A DNA stretch of 64,000 bases, from assembly GCF_020639365.1 (NCBI RefSeq), contig NZ_JAINUL010000001.1, forward strand, positions 6,988,969 through 7,052,968. The letters run 5' to 3'. Made by a program: the position numbers and the translations under genes. This document shows positions 43,573 to 51,843 of the stretch, one piece after another (position 1 is the stretch's first letter; each line of letters starts with the position of its first letter). The stretch is from Streptomyces flavotricini. Lineage in GTDB: Bacteria > Actinomycetota > Actinomycetes > Streptomycetales > Streptomycetaceae. The notes beneath the pieces are model-generated. The model was not told where the DNA came from. It did not search any database and saw only the letters and a list, made by a program, of their open reading frames with translations.

Positions 43573-43611
43573 ACGGGCCGCCCCCGCGCCACGAGCGCGG
43601 CGGCGGCCCGT
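43573..43611. terminator. Hairpin terminator between davB and the DUF5995 gene
   Basis: ACGGGCCGCC (43,573-43,582) and GGCGGCCCGT (43,602-43,611) are perfect 10-bp arms, with an inner CGC/GCG step, between convergent genes. TTCTC follows on the plus strand. It is likely to act in both directions. Confidence 0.75.
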
Positions 43612-43624
43612 TCTCATGCCCCGC

Positions 43625-44266
43625 TCAGGAGGTCGGGGTGAGGAGGCAGCGGCCCACCAGGCCCACTCCGGCGTCCAGGGAGTCCGTGAACTCCTCGGCC
43701 AGGTCGGGGGAGCGGCGCAGGGTCCACAGGAGGCGGGCCGCCGACCAGGCGGCGCCACGGGCGCGGTCCAGGCTCCACGAGCCGAGCAGGTGCGTCAGCG
43801 GGTCGGCGATCTCCAGCAGGTCCGGGCCCGGCATCAGGTCCTCCCGGATGTGCTCCTCAAGGGAGACCAGGGTGTCGCCGACCCGGTCGAAGTCCGCCTC
43901 CAGGGCCCGTGGGTCGCAGTCCAGGGCCCGGCAGGTGGCCACCACCGCCAGCGCCAGGTCGTGCCCGATGTGCGCGTTGATCCCGGCCAGGGCGTGCTGG
44001 AGCGGCCGGATCCCCGGGTGGCGGCGGTACTGGAGCAGCGGGCGCCAGCAGGCCGGGGCCCGGTCCGCCTCCACCGCCGTCAGGTACCGCTCCGCGAACC
44101 GCACGCTCAGCGCCTCCGCCCGCCGCGGCGCCGGGAACTCCCCCTGGGAGATGCGCGCGTGCAGCGTCTCCGTCACCGTCAGGTACACCCGGTTGAAGAC
44201 GGCGACACCGTCCTGTGCGGGGAGCAGCTCGTCCAGGGCGCGCATCCGCGCGAGTACCGCTTCCAT
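43625..44266 (-). CDS. DUF5995-family protein
   Basis: A 213-residue soluble helical protein. Recognisable features are the opening ARMRALDELLPAQDGVAVFN, the segment VTETLHARISQGEFPAPR, and the His-containing HALAGINAHIGHDLALAVV, which together mark the DUF5995 family. The conserved NAHIGHDL may bind a metal, but no activity is known to me. No classic ribosome site precedes the ATG at 44,266; a later start is possible. It lies downstream of the NCS2 permease gene on the same strand with a 92-bp gap containing a CCGGTTCG/CGAACCGG hairpin, so it is probably a separate unit. Confidence 0.65.
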   Translation of the reverse strand: MEAVLARMRALDELLPAQDGVAVFNRVYLTVTETLHARISQGEFPAPRRAEALSVRFAERYLTAVEADRAPACWRPLLQYRRHPGIRPLQHALAGINAHIGHDLALAVVATCRALDCDPRALEADFDRVGDTLVSLEEHIREDLMPGPDLLEIADPLTHLLGSWSLDRARGAAWSAARLLWTLRRSPDLAEEFTDSLDAGVGLVGRCLLTPTS

Positions 44267-44358
44267 GGAGGGCAGCGTCGCAGCAGGGAGCGCGGATCCG
44301 GGGAACTTGGCCGTGTGCTTCCCCGGTTCGGGCGAACCCGGCCCGTTCGCCGGCCCCC

Positions 44359-45786
44359 TCAGGGGCGGTCGTCCCGGGCGGCCCCGCCACCGGCTCCCTC
44401 GCCCGCGTCGCCGCGGTCCGAGTCGTACGCCGACGTGCCCGCGTCGAGCAGCGGCTCCTGCCGCTTCAGGTGGGCGGGTGCGAAGTACCGCAGCGCGTGG
44501 TAGCCCGTGATCACCACGATCGTGCCGAGCGCGATGCCGCCGAGCTCGAAGCTGTCCGTGAGCTGCAGCTTCACCCCGCCGATGCCGATGATGATGCCCG
44601 CCGCGGCCGGCACCAGGTTCAGCGGATTGCGCAGGTCCACCCCGCCGTTGATCCAGATCTGCGCGCCGAGCAGGCCGATCATCCCGTACAGGATCACGGT
44701 GATCCCGCCCAGCACCCCGCCGGGGATCGCGGCGACGACCGCGCCGAACTTGGGGCACAGGCCGAAGAGCAGCGCGAAGCCGGCCGCCGCCCAGTAGGCC
44801 GCCGTCGAGTACACGCGGGTGGCCGCCATCACGCCGATGTTCTCGGAGTACGTGGTGTTCGGCGGACCGCCCACCGCCGTGGACAGCATCGACGCGGCGC
44901 CGTCCGCCGCGATCGCCGTGCCGAGCTCGTCGTCGAGCGGGTCTCCGGTCATCTCGCCGACCGCCTTGATGTGCCCGGCGTTCTCGGCGATCAGCGCGAT
45001 CACCACCGGCAGGGCGATCAGGATCGCCGACCACTCGAACTGCGGCGCGTGGAAGGAGGGCAGACCGATCCAGTCCGCCGTGCCGACCCCCGAGAGGTCG
45101 AGCCGCCAGTGGTCGACGGCCGCCTCCCCGCCCACCGTCGAGTGGATCTTGCCGAAGAGCAGGTCGGAGATCCAGGAGATCCCGTACCCGAAGAGCAGCC
45201 CGAGGAAGATCGCGATCCGCGACCAGAAGCCCCGCAGGCAGACCACGGCCGCCCCCGTGAACAGCATGGTCAGCAGCGCCGTCCACTGGTCCTGCGGCCA
45301 GTACGTCGAGGCCGTCACCGGCGCCAGGTTGAAGCCGATCAGCATCACCACCGCGCCCGTCACCACCGGCGGCATCGCGGCGTGGATGACCCGCGCCCCG
45401 AAGCGCCGCACGGCGAGTCCGGCCAGGAACAGCGCCACCCCGACCACGAACACCGAGCCCGTGACGACCGCGCTGTCCCCGCCGCTCGCCCGGATCGCAG
45501 CGGCGACGCCCACGAAGGAGAGGGAGCAGCCCAGGTACGAGGGCACCCGCCCGCGCGTCGCCAGCAGGAAGATGGCCGTCGCGACACCCGACATCATGAT
45601 CGCCAGGTTCGGGTCCAGGCCCATCAGGACCGGCGCGACGAAACTCGCCCCGAACATCGCCACGACGTGCTGGGCACCGAGCCCCGCGGTCCGCGGCCAC
45701 GACAGCCGCTCGTCCGGCCGTACCACCGCACCGGGGGCGGGGGTCCGCCCGTCTCCGTGCAGGGTCCAGCGCAGGCCGAGGCCCAT
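44359..45786 (-). CDS. NCS2-family uracil/xanthine permease
   Basis: A 475-residue nucleobase:proton symporter with about 14 TM segments. The family motifs are AQHVVAMFGASFVAPVLMGL at the start, the carrier region IALIAENAGHIKAVGEMTG in the middle, and the NCS2 substrate motif AVGGPPNTTYSENIGVMAATR, whose TTYSENIG is typical of uracil permeases (UraA/PyrP). The C-terminus is acidic/Gly-rich and cytoplasmic. The start ATG at 45,786 gives the family N-terminus; the longer frame adds 11 unrelated residues. Uracil is the most likely substrate; xanthine or other bases are possible. Confidence 0.85.
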   Translation of the reverse strand: MGLGLRWTLHGDGRTPAPGAVVRPDERLSWPRTAGLGAQHVVAMFGASFVAPVLMGLDPNLAIMMSGVATAIFLLATRGRVPSYLGCSLSFVGVAAAIRASGGDSAVVTGSVFVVGVALFLAGLAVRRFGARVIHAAMPPVVTGAVVMLIGFNLAPVTASTYWPQDQWTALLTMLFTGAAVVCLRGFWSRIAIFLGLLFGYGISWISDLLFGKIHSTVGGEAAVDHWRLDLSGVGTADWIGLPSFHAPQFEWSAILIALPVVIALIAENAGHIKAVGEMTGDPLDDELGTAIAADGAASMLSTAVGGPPNTTYSENIGVMAATRVYSTAAYWAAAGFALLFGLCPKFGAVVAAIPGGVLGGITVILYGMIGLLGAQIWINGGVDLRNPLNLVPAAAGIIIGIGGVKLQLTDSFELGGIALGTIVVITGYHALRYFAPAHLKRQEPLLDAGTSAYDSDRGDAGEGAGGGAARDDRP

Positions 45787-45850
45787 GTTTCCACCACTTC
45801 CGTCGAACCGATTGATCAAGCATCCGGGCCGCAGGGCAGCCTTCGCAATG

Positions 45851-47065
45851 CTACGGCCGGATAGCTGCTGGTTCGTCCCGGTCCACCGGCGCCGCCCCGG
45901 CCGCCACCGGCTTCTGCCGCAGTACGGCCGCCCCCACGACCAGCGCGAACGCGAGCAGCGTGACCAGCCCGAAGGACACCACGAGCGAGGTGGCGTCCGC
46001 CACCGCGCCGATCGCCGACGGCGCGATCAGCCCCGAGGTGTACGTGATCGTCGCGACGCCCGCGATGGCCTGGGCCGGGGCCGGCCCGCTGCGCGCGGCG
46101 GCCGCGAAGGCCAGCGGGACCACCACCGCGATGCCGAGCCCGATCAGCCCGAAGCCCGCGATCGCCACCCCCGGATTCCCGGCCGCCACCACGAGCACCC
46201 CGCCCGCGGTGGCCAGCAAGCCGCTCGCCCGGACCGTGGGTACCGCGCCGAACCGGTCCACCACCCGGTCCCCGACGAGCCGGGCGAGGGCCATGGTGAG
46301 CGCGAACGCGGTGGTGCAGGCGGCCGCGAGGCCGGCGTCCGTGTCCAGTACGTCACGCAGGTAGACCGCCGACCAGTCCATGCTCGCGCCCTCCGCGAAG
46401 ACCGCGCAGAACCCGATCGCCCCGATCAGCAGCGCGGACTTGGGGGGCAGCGCGAAGTGCGGCGGTGCCTCCGCCCCCGCGGCGCTGCGCAGGTCGAGCA
46501 CCCCTCGTACGGCGACCAGCCCGGCAGCGGTCAGGGCGAGCGCGGCGACCAGGTGGTGCAGCCGGGCGTCGGCCCCGGCGTGTGCGGCGACCGTGCCGGC
46601 CGCCGAGCCGATCAGCGCGCCCACGCTCCACATGCCGTGCAGCGAGGACATGATCGAGCGGCCGAGCCGGTTCTCGGTCTCGACGCCCAGCGCGTTCATC
46701 GCCACGTCCGCCATCCCGGCCGTGGCCCCGTAGACGAACAGGGCGAAGCACAGGGTGGCCAGGTTCGGGGCGAGGCTCGGCAGGATCAGGGACAGGGTCC
46801 ACAGCACCAGCAGCCCGCGCAGTGCGGGGCGGGCTCCGAAGCGGTGGTTGATCCGGCCGGCCAACGGCATCGCGATCGCCGCGCCCAGGGCGGGGAAGGC
46901 GAGGGCGAGGCCCAGGGTGCCCGCGCCGAGGTGGGCGTGGTCCTGGATCCAGGGGATGCGGGTGGCGAAGGAGCCCGTGACGGCCCCGTGGGTGCAGAAG
47001 ACGGCGGCTATGGCGAAGCGGGCATGGCGCAGGCGCGCCGGGCTGAGGTCTGTTTCCCCTGTCAT
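45851..47065 (-). CDS. MFS transporter controlled by a ROK regulator
   Basis: A 404-residue major facilitator with about 12 TM helices. It resembles the Bacillus YfkF/FucP-like group: GSFATRIPWIQDHAHLGAGTLGLALAF, then ALGAAIAMPLAGRINHRFG and ADVAMNALGVETENRLGRSIMSSLHGMWSVG. These are proposed sugar or small metabolite transporters. It is divergent from a ROK-family gene with only 55 bp between starts, and a perfect 10-bp inverted repeat lies in that gap. Control by the ROK protein, with release by a sugar, is the natural model. Confidence 0.85.
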   Translation of the reverse strand: MTGETDLSPARLRHARFAIAAVFCTHGAVTGSFATRIPWIQDHAHLGAGTLGLALAFPALGAAIAMPLAGRINHRFGARPALRGLLVLWTLSLILPSLAPNLATLCFALFVYGATAGMADVAMNALGVETENRLGRSIMSSLHGMWSVGALIGSAAGTVAAHAGADARLHHLVAALALTAAGLVAVRGVLDLRSAAGAEAPPHFALPPKSALLIGAIGFCAVFAEGASMDWSAVYLRDVLDTDAGLAAACTTAFALTMALARLVGDRVVDRFGAVPTVRASGLLATAGGVLVVAAGNPGVAIAGFGLIGLGIAVVVPLAFAAAARSGPAPAQAIAGVATITYTSGLIAPSAIGAVADATSLVVSFGLVTLLAFALVVGAAVLRQKPVAAGAAPVDRDEPAAIRP

Positions 47066-47072
47066 GGAATTA

Positions 47073-47099
47073 AACTATCAGGGACCCTGCCTGATAGTT
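47073..47099. promoter_or_regulatory. Operator palindrome between MFS and ROK genes
   Basis: AACTATCAGG (47,073-47,082) and CCTGATAGTT (47,090-47,099) are perfect 10-bp arms with a 7-base spacer, in an AT-rich patch unlike the surrounding DNA. It begins 8 bp before the MFS ATG and ends 22 bp before the ROK ATG, so one bound dimer would cover both promoters. It is a strong candidate ROK operator. Confidence 0.8.
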
Positions 47100-47120
47100 G
47101 GCATCGAGGAGCTACCTAGG

Positions 47121-48278
47121 ATGGGCGCCGTGACTCCTGCCAAGGCCCTGACCCCCGCCGCCCCGTCGCCCGCGTCGCCGAGCACGGCCCGGGCCATCAA
47201 CGACCGCCTGGCCCTGCGACTCCTGCAGGAGGAGGGGCCGCTGACCGCCACTCAGCTCAAGGCGATGACCGGTCTGTCCCGCCCCTCGGTCGCCGATCTC
47301 GTCGAGCGGCTCACCGGCGCCGGGCTGATCGAGGTCGTGGGGGAGTCGGGGGAGCAGCGCCGCGGGCCCAATGCCCGGGTGTACGGGATCGTCGCCCGCC
47401 GGGCGTACCTGGCAGCCCTGGACGTACGGACGGACAGCGCGACGGCGGTCGTCGCGGACCTGCTCGGCCGCCCGCTGGCCCAGGCCGCGCTGCCTGTGGA
47501 CGCGGTGGACGAGGCGGTGGACGTGCTGGAGGCCCTGGCGCGGGAGGCGGGCGCGGACGGGCTGCACACGGTGGTGGTCGGCGCCCCCGGTCTGGTGGCC
47601 CCGGCGGGGGAGCTGCGCAGCACCGCCGGACTGCCCGCCTGGCACCGGGACCTGGTGGCGGCGCTGCAGCGGCGGCTGCCGGCCGCGGTGGCGGTGGAGA
47701 ACGAGACCAACCTGGCGGCCCTCGCCGAACAACGGGTCGGTGCGGCCCGGGACCTGGACTCCTTCGTGCTGCTGTGGCTCGGCGCGGGCGTCGGCGCGGC
47801 TGTGGTCCTGGACGGACGGCTCCGGCGGGGGGCCTCCGGCGGAGCGGGCGAGATCGGTTTCCTGCCCGTGCCGGGTACGGGACGGCTCCCGTCGGCCACG
47901 GACTGCGGGGGCGGGTTCCACGCCCTCGTCGGCCGGGACGCGGTGGCGGCGCTGGCGGCGGAGCACGGCTGGACGGGCCCGGTGGACGAGGCGGTGTCGG
48001 GGGCGGCGGGCGAGCCCTTCCTCGACGCGCTGGCGGAACGACTGGCGCTGGGCGCGGCGGCGGTCGCGGCGGTCCTGGACCCGGGATGCCTGGTCCTGGC
48101 GGGGGAGCTCGGCCACGCGGGCGGACCCGCCCTCGCGTCGGCGGTGGCCCGCCGGCTGACGACGCTGACCCCGGTCCCGATGGAGGTCCGGGCCACGACC
48201 CTGGGCGACTCGGCGGTCCTCACGGGAGCGCGCCTGGCCGCCCGCGAAGCCGCCCAGGCGGACCTCTTCGCCCCCTGA
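47121..48278 (+). CDS. ROK-family transcriptional regulator
   Basis: A 385-residue repressor. The winged helix-turn-helix (~25-85) is INDRLALRLLQEEGPLTATQLKAMTGLSRPSVADLVERL. The ROK sugar-binding/actin-like domain follows with VAVENETNLAALAEQ and LWLGAGVGAAVVLDG ... GAGEIGFLPV. The sugar-kinase phosphate motif (DxGGT) is absent. The zinc motif CxCGxxGCLE is reduced to DCGGGFHALVG, so the family Zn site is incomplete. It probably senses a sugar and represses itself and the divergent MFS gene through the palindrome at 47,073. The ATG at 47,121 follows CCTAGG, a weak ribosome site. Confidence 0.85.
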   Translation: MGAVTPAKALTPAAPSPASPSTARAINDRLALRLLQEEGPLTATQLKAMTGLSRPSVADLVERLTGAGLIEVVGESGEQRRGPNARVYGIVARRAYLAALDVRTDSATAVVADLLGRPLAQAALPVDAVDEAVDVLEALAREAGADGLHTVVVGAPGLVAPAGELRSTAGLPAWHRDLVAALQRRLPAAVAVENETNLAALAEQRVGAARDLDSFVLLWLGAGVGAAVVLDGRLRRGASGGAGEIGFLPVPGTGRLPSATDCGGGFHALVGRDAVAALAAEHGWTGPVDEAVSGAAGEPFLDALAERLALGAAAVAAVLDPGCLVLAGELGHAGGPALASAVARRLTTLTPVPMEVRATTLGDSAVLTGARLAAREAAQADLFAP

Positions 48279-48310
48279 GCCGCGCCGGCCCGGGCCGCGC
48301 ATTGCCGGGC

Positions 48311-48360
48311 CCGACCGCACCGAGCCGCACCGAGCCGCACCGAGCCGAACCGAGCCGCAC
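48311..48360. repeat. 10-bp tandem repeat
   Basis: The unit CGAGCCGCAC is repeated four times from 48,321 to 48,360 (third copy CGAGCCGAAC), with a partial unit before it. It lies between the ROK stop and the corA relic. Short-period tandem arrays of this kind often mark a former rearrangement point or vary in copy number. Confidence 0.85.
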
Positions 48361-48361
48361 C

Positions 48362-48768
48362 GGCCGGGCCGGTCGGCCTGCTCGTCGTCGATGGTCTCGT
48401 CGTCGTGGAGCCGGCGCCGGATGCGGGTGCGGTGCAGCACGTAGAGCGCGCCTGCCAGGAAGACGACCTGGAGGCCCACGGCGAGCACCCAGAAGATGAC
48501 CCGGCGCTCCAGCTCGTCCGCCAGGTAGGCGAAGTTCATGCCGAAGGACCCCGTCACGAAGGTCAGCGGCAGAAAGATCGTGGAGACGATCGCGAGCCGG
48601 TTGATCACGCCGTTCTGCTCCCCGGACACCAGCGAGGCGTAGGTGCAGAAGCCGTGCCGGGCGGCCTCCTGCAGTGCCTCGATGTCCGTGAGCACCAGCC
48701 TCGAGACGCGCCGGTACTCCCGGGCGAGCCGCTGGCGCTCCTCGGGGAAGTTGCGGTTCGGCACCCGG
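48362..48768 (-). pseudogene. corA-like magnesium/cobalt transporter, 5'-truncated relic
   Basis: On the minus strand the frame encodes the C-terminal third of a CorA-type channel: a helix EALQEAARHGFCTYASLVSG, then the first TM with the family GMN motif (FVTGSFGMNFAYL), a short loop DELERRV, the second TM (FWVLAVGLQVVFLAGALYVL) and a basic/acidic tail RTRIRRRLHDDETIDDE. A full CorA is about 320-360 residues; the cytoplasmic N-terminal domain is missing. The frame runs on without a stop through the tandem repeat into the antisense of the ROK gene, so no proper end exists. The break lies next to the chitinase terminator. Confidence 0.75.
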
Positions 48769-48826
48769 CGCGTGAGCCTGTGCGAACACCGCGGCAGCCT
48801 ACGAGGGCTCCCGCGGCCGCACGTGC

Positions 48827-48860
48827 GAGGACCCGGTGGCCGCCGGGCCACCGGGTCCTC
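48827..48860 (-). terminator. Terminator of the chitinase gene
   Basis: GAGGACCCGGTGGCC (48,827-48,841) and its perfect 15-bp complement (48,846-48,860) enclose a 4-base loop, 32 bp beyond the chitinase stop on the minus strand. Confidence 0.85.
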
Positions 48861-48891
48861 ACGTCCGCTCACCTACGGCACGTGCGCGGTG

Positions 48892-51267
48892 TCAGCAGGC
48901 GCCCTGGTCCTTCCAGACGCCCCAGTCGCCGGTGGTGCCGGGCTCCTCGTTCTGCGTCCACCACTGGGCCTTCCAGTTGTGGCCCTTGTGCGAGACGACC
49001 TGTCCGCCCGTGTACACGCTGCCCGCCACGTACGCCGGGTTCGTGCAGGTTCCGCCCGGCGGGGTCGTCGGCGGGGTGGTCGGCGGCGTCGTCGGGGGAG
49101 TGGTCGGCGGGGTCGTGGGCGGAGTCGTCGGCGGGATCGTCGTGCCCCCCGGCTCGACGAGCGTCGTGCCGCGCGCCAGGTCCCCGGCGAGGGCGTAGGT
49201 GGTGCCGGAGATGTTCACCGTCCAGTTGGAGGGCGTGGAGACCGGCAGGTAGTAGTTGAACGCCAGGTCCACCGAGGCGCCGGGGGCCAGCGTCTGCCAT
49301 GCCGGGAGCTTCAGCGAGACCCGCTGGAAGTCGCCCTTCAGCCCGCCGGCATTGGTGCCGGTGTGGCCGCTGCTGATCACCTTCGTGCCGAAGCCGGACT
49401 GGTCGGAGGCGTTGTCCGGGGCCGAGGTCCCGTAGTCGAACTGGAACTCCGTGCCGCCGGGCAGCGTGGCCTTGGTGTTGTTGGTGATCTTGAGCTTCGG
49501 GGTGATCGGGTAGTTGGAGTCGCCCAGCTTGAACTCGCCGAACTCCGTCTTGATGTCCACGGCCTGGGTCGGCAGGGCGGTCGCGCCCGCCTTCTTCGCG
49601 CCGTAGGGCGCGGCCGACTTGAACTTCTCGTACATCAGGGAGGTGAGCGTGTCGCCCATCTCGTACTGGCCCTTGGCGGTGTTGTAGCCGTAGTCGCCCG
49701 CCAGCTCCCAGACCATGGTGCCGCCGATGCCCTTGTTCACCACGTAGTCGGCCTTGGCGGCGACGGACTGCTCGTCCTCCGTCGACAGGAAGACCTTCTT
49801 CTGGGCGTTCCACAGCCACGGCGCCACCAGCGCGGAGTCGTACTTGCGGACGTAGGTGCCGGTCAGCGTGGTGTTCGCGGGGAAGCCGTACGTGGTGACG
49901 TAGTCGCCGACGACGCCCTTCTCCAGGTTCTTGGCGTGCCACATCGGGTTGGAGCCCGCCGGGGACTCGACCCCGTTGGCGTCCAGGTCGTGCCACAGGT
50001 TGTCGATGCCGACCGCACCGTCACCGCACTTGGTCAGCCCCGCGCCGGCCGGGCAGGTGGTCGCGGGGGCCTTGCCCCACAGGCCGTCCGTACCGCCCTG
50101 CACGTTCTTGAAGCCGCGGGTGTAGTACGGCAGGCCCATGTTGATGCGGCCGGCCGGCATGGAGCCGCGGAAGTAGTGGTAGGCCCAGTCGGAGTTCAGG
50201 TAGCCGATGCCGCCGTACTGGGAGGTGGAGTAGACGCCGGCCGCGGCCAGTTCGCCGTCCTTGCCGTCGTCGAAGAGCGAGGCGTTCGGGCCCACGTACT
50301 CGTTCCAGGCGCCGTGCAGGTCGTAGGACATGATGTTGACGTAGTCCAGGTACTTCTGCATCTGGAACGTCTCCATGCCGCGCAGCAGGTAGCCGGAGGA
50401 GGGGGCGGCGACGGACAGCAGGTAGTGCTTGCCGTCGGCGGCGCCCGCGCGGTCGAGCTTCTCGCGCAGCGACTTCATCAGAGCGGCGTAGCCCTGGACG
50501 AGGCCGGCCCGGCGGGCGTTGGAGAGCTGCCAGTCCAGCGGGTTGCCCGCGTCCTTCATGGTGGTCGGGTATTCGTAGTCGATGTCGACGCCGTTGAAAC
50601 CGTACTTGCGGATGAAATCGACCGAGGAGTCCGCGAAGGTGTCGATGCCGGCCTGGTTCACCGAGCCGTCGGCGTTGGTGGCCATCGAGTAGAAGCCCCC
50701 GGAGGCGACGCGGTTGCCGTCGTCGCCGAAGTAGCCGCCGGTCTCGGCCCAGCCGCCGACCGAGATCAGCGTCTTGACGTTCGGGTACTGCTTCTTGAAT
50801 TTGTTCAGCAGGTTGAAGTGGCCCTTGTACGGCAGGGCCGGGTCCATCTCGGCGCCCGCCACGCCCGGCCAGGTCATCCCGGTGGCGGCGTTGTTCGCGT
50901 TGTCGCCGCCGACCGAGATCTTGTTGTCGGAGCCGACGTGGGCGAAGGCGTAGTTCAGGTGGGTGACCTTGGACCACGGGACGTTGTTGGCCAGGTAGGC
51001 GGGGGTGCCGTCCTTGCCCGTCCGCCAGCCGGTGAAATATCCGATGACGCGGCGCTGGTGGTCGGCGCCCATCTTCTCGCGGCCTTCGGAGTCGTAGACC
51101 GAGCAGTAGGGGACGTCGACGCCGGCCGTCTTGTACAGCCCGTCGGGGCGACAGCTCTCGTTGTCGGCGGCGTGCGAGACGCCCGCCGAGAGCCCGCCGA
51201 CCAGCAGTCCGGCGATCGCCGCGCCGGATGCCAGGAGCATCGCTCTCATACGTGTGGGGGACGGCAT
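48892..51267 (-). CDS. Secreted GH18 chitinase with CBM5-type chitin-binding domain
   Basis: A 791-residue secreted enzyme. A signal peptide of about 33 residues (MPSPTRMRAMLLASGAAIAG ... SHA) is followed by a GH18 barrel (~60-505) with the active-site motif GFNGVDIDYEYP (D-x-D-x-E, Glu near 227), MSYDLHGAWNEYVGP and WELAGDYGYN. A beta-sandwich module follows (~555-700), then a (TTPP)n linker (~709-739) and a C-terminal CBM5/12 chitin-binding module with the AQWW motif. It hydrolyses chitin outside the cell. AGGAGG precedes the ATG. The upstream region carries two DasR-like boxes, so GlcNAc-dependent control is expected. Confidence 0.92.
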   Translation of the reverse strand: MPSPTRMRAMLLASGAAIAGLLVGGLSAGVSHAADNESCRPDGLYKTAGVDVPYCSVYDSEGREKMGADHQRRVIGYFTGWRTGKDGTPAYLANNVPWSKVTHLNYAFAHVGSDNKISVGGDNANNAATGMTWPGVAGAEMDPALPYKGHFNLLNKFKKQYPNVKTLISVGGWAETGGYFGDDGNRVASGGFYSMATNADGSVNQAGIDTFADSSVDFIRKYGFNGVDIDYEYPTTMKDAGNPLDWQLSNARRAGLVQGYAALMKSLREKLDRAGAADGKHYLLSVAAPSSGYLLRGMETFQMQKYLDYVNIMSYDLHGAWNEYVGPNASLFDDGKDGELAAAGVYSTSQYGGIGYLNSDWAYHYFRGSMPAGRINMGLPYYTRGFKNVQGGTDGLWGKAPATTCPAGAGLTKCGDGAVGIDNLWHDLDANGVESPAGSNPMWHAKNLEKGVVGDYVTTYGFPANTTLTGTYVRKYDSALVAPWLWNAQKKVFLSTEDEQSVAAKADYVVNKGIGGTMVWELAGDYGYNTAKGQYEMGDTLTSLMYEKFKSAAPYGAKKAGATALPTQAVDIKTEFGEFKLGDSNYPITPKLKITNNTKATLPGGTEFQFDYGTSAPDNASDQSGFGTKVISSGHTGTNAGGLKGDFQRVSLKLPAWQTLAPGASVDLAFNYYLPVSTPSNWTVNISGTTYALAGDLARGTTLVEPGGTTIPPTTPPTTPPTTPPTTPPTTPPTTPPGGTCTNPAYVAGSVYTGGQVVSHKGHNWKAQWWTQNEEPGTTGDWGVWKDQGAC
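49065..49140. repeat. 12-bp tandem repeat coding for the TTPP linker
   Basis: About six to seven 12-bp units (GTCGGCGGGGTG-like) encode repeated Pro-Pro-Thr-Thr between the catalytic part and the chitin-binding module. Such linkers are often O-glycosylated and flexible. The repeat is slightly degenerate, and copy number may vary between strains. Confidence 0.85.
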
Positions 51268-51395
51268 GGTGCCTCCTGGGGAGGGGAGGATGGCAGACAC
51301 AAAGGACACAACAGGCGGAGAAGTGGTGCGTGTTGGCCCGTGACGTGCGCACATCTGACGGGCTGTCTCCCGGGGAAGATGAAGGGAACGTTAAG

Positions 51396-51429
51396 AGGAC
51401 TAGACCACCCCGTCAATAGGTCTGGACCA
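51396..51429 (-). promoter_or_regulatory. Two DasR-type (dre-like) boxes upstream of the chitinase
   Basis: AGGACTAGACCA (51,396-51,407) and AGGTCTGGACCA (51,418-51,429) each match the core of the dre consensus TGGTCTAGACCA with two mismatches, and are repeated 22 bp apart. Direct repeats of this kind are a known feature of Streptomyces chitinase promoters and bind the GlcNAc regulator DasR. They lie 129-162 bp upstream of the ATG. The interval 51,268-51,395 shows nothing else I can name. Confidence 0.7.
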
Positions 51430-51546
51430 ATAGCGGTCCGACCTGACGGACTCCCGCGCCGCGCGCCCCCTGTGATCCAGGCCACAGCGCTTCCCTCGCA
51501 TGGCCGACGATCGACCGTGGCAAACTGGCAGCAGTACCAGTAAGCA

Positions 51547-51672
51547 GCGCACTCCGGGGTCGGTGTAATTCCGAACCGGCGGTATAGTCCGCGACCCGTC
51601 CGCAGCCAGCGGCCGGTTGACCAGGTGAAATTCCTGGACCGACGGTGAAAGTCCGGATGGGAGGCAGTGCGC
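51547..51672 (+). ncRNA. FMN riboswitch (RFN element)
   Basis: The conserved RFN segments occur in order: CTCCGGGGTCGGTG, AATTCCGAACCGGCGGT, AGTCCGCGACCCG, GACCAGGTGAAATTCCTGG, ACCGACGGTGAAAGTCCGG and ATGGGAGGCAGTGCGC. The closing stem pairs GCGCAC (51,547-51,552) with GTGCGC (51,667-51,672). The element is 172 bp before the ribD GTG. Binding of FMN should reduce expression of the riboflavin operon. The leader between 51,673 and 51,843 probably contains the expression platform; I cannot say whether it acts on transcription or translation. Confidence 0.95.
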
Positions 51673-51843
51673 GGCGGGCCAGTGACCGGTACGCCGCCGT
51701 CGGCGGTTCATCGGCGTATCCCTGCGGATGCGTCCGGAGGGACCGTTTTTTCGGCCTCGGCGTCCCCGCGTGTGCTGTACCGCTTCATCTGTCGTATCCC
51801 GACAGGCCCCGGAGTCCGTGCCCGACAGAGGCAGGAGGACCCG

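Noticed and set aside
47112..48872. 586-codon minus-strand frame containing the CorA remnant
   Set aside because: Only the 48,362-48,768 part resembles CorA; the rest is antisense of the ROK gene, so I report a pseudogene instead of a 586-residue protein.
49065..49140. Regular 12-bp array that might suggest a CRISPR
   Set aside because: Units are contiguous without spacers and encode a Pro-Thr linker in the chitinase frame.
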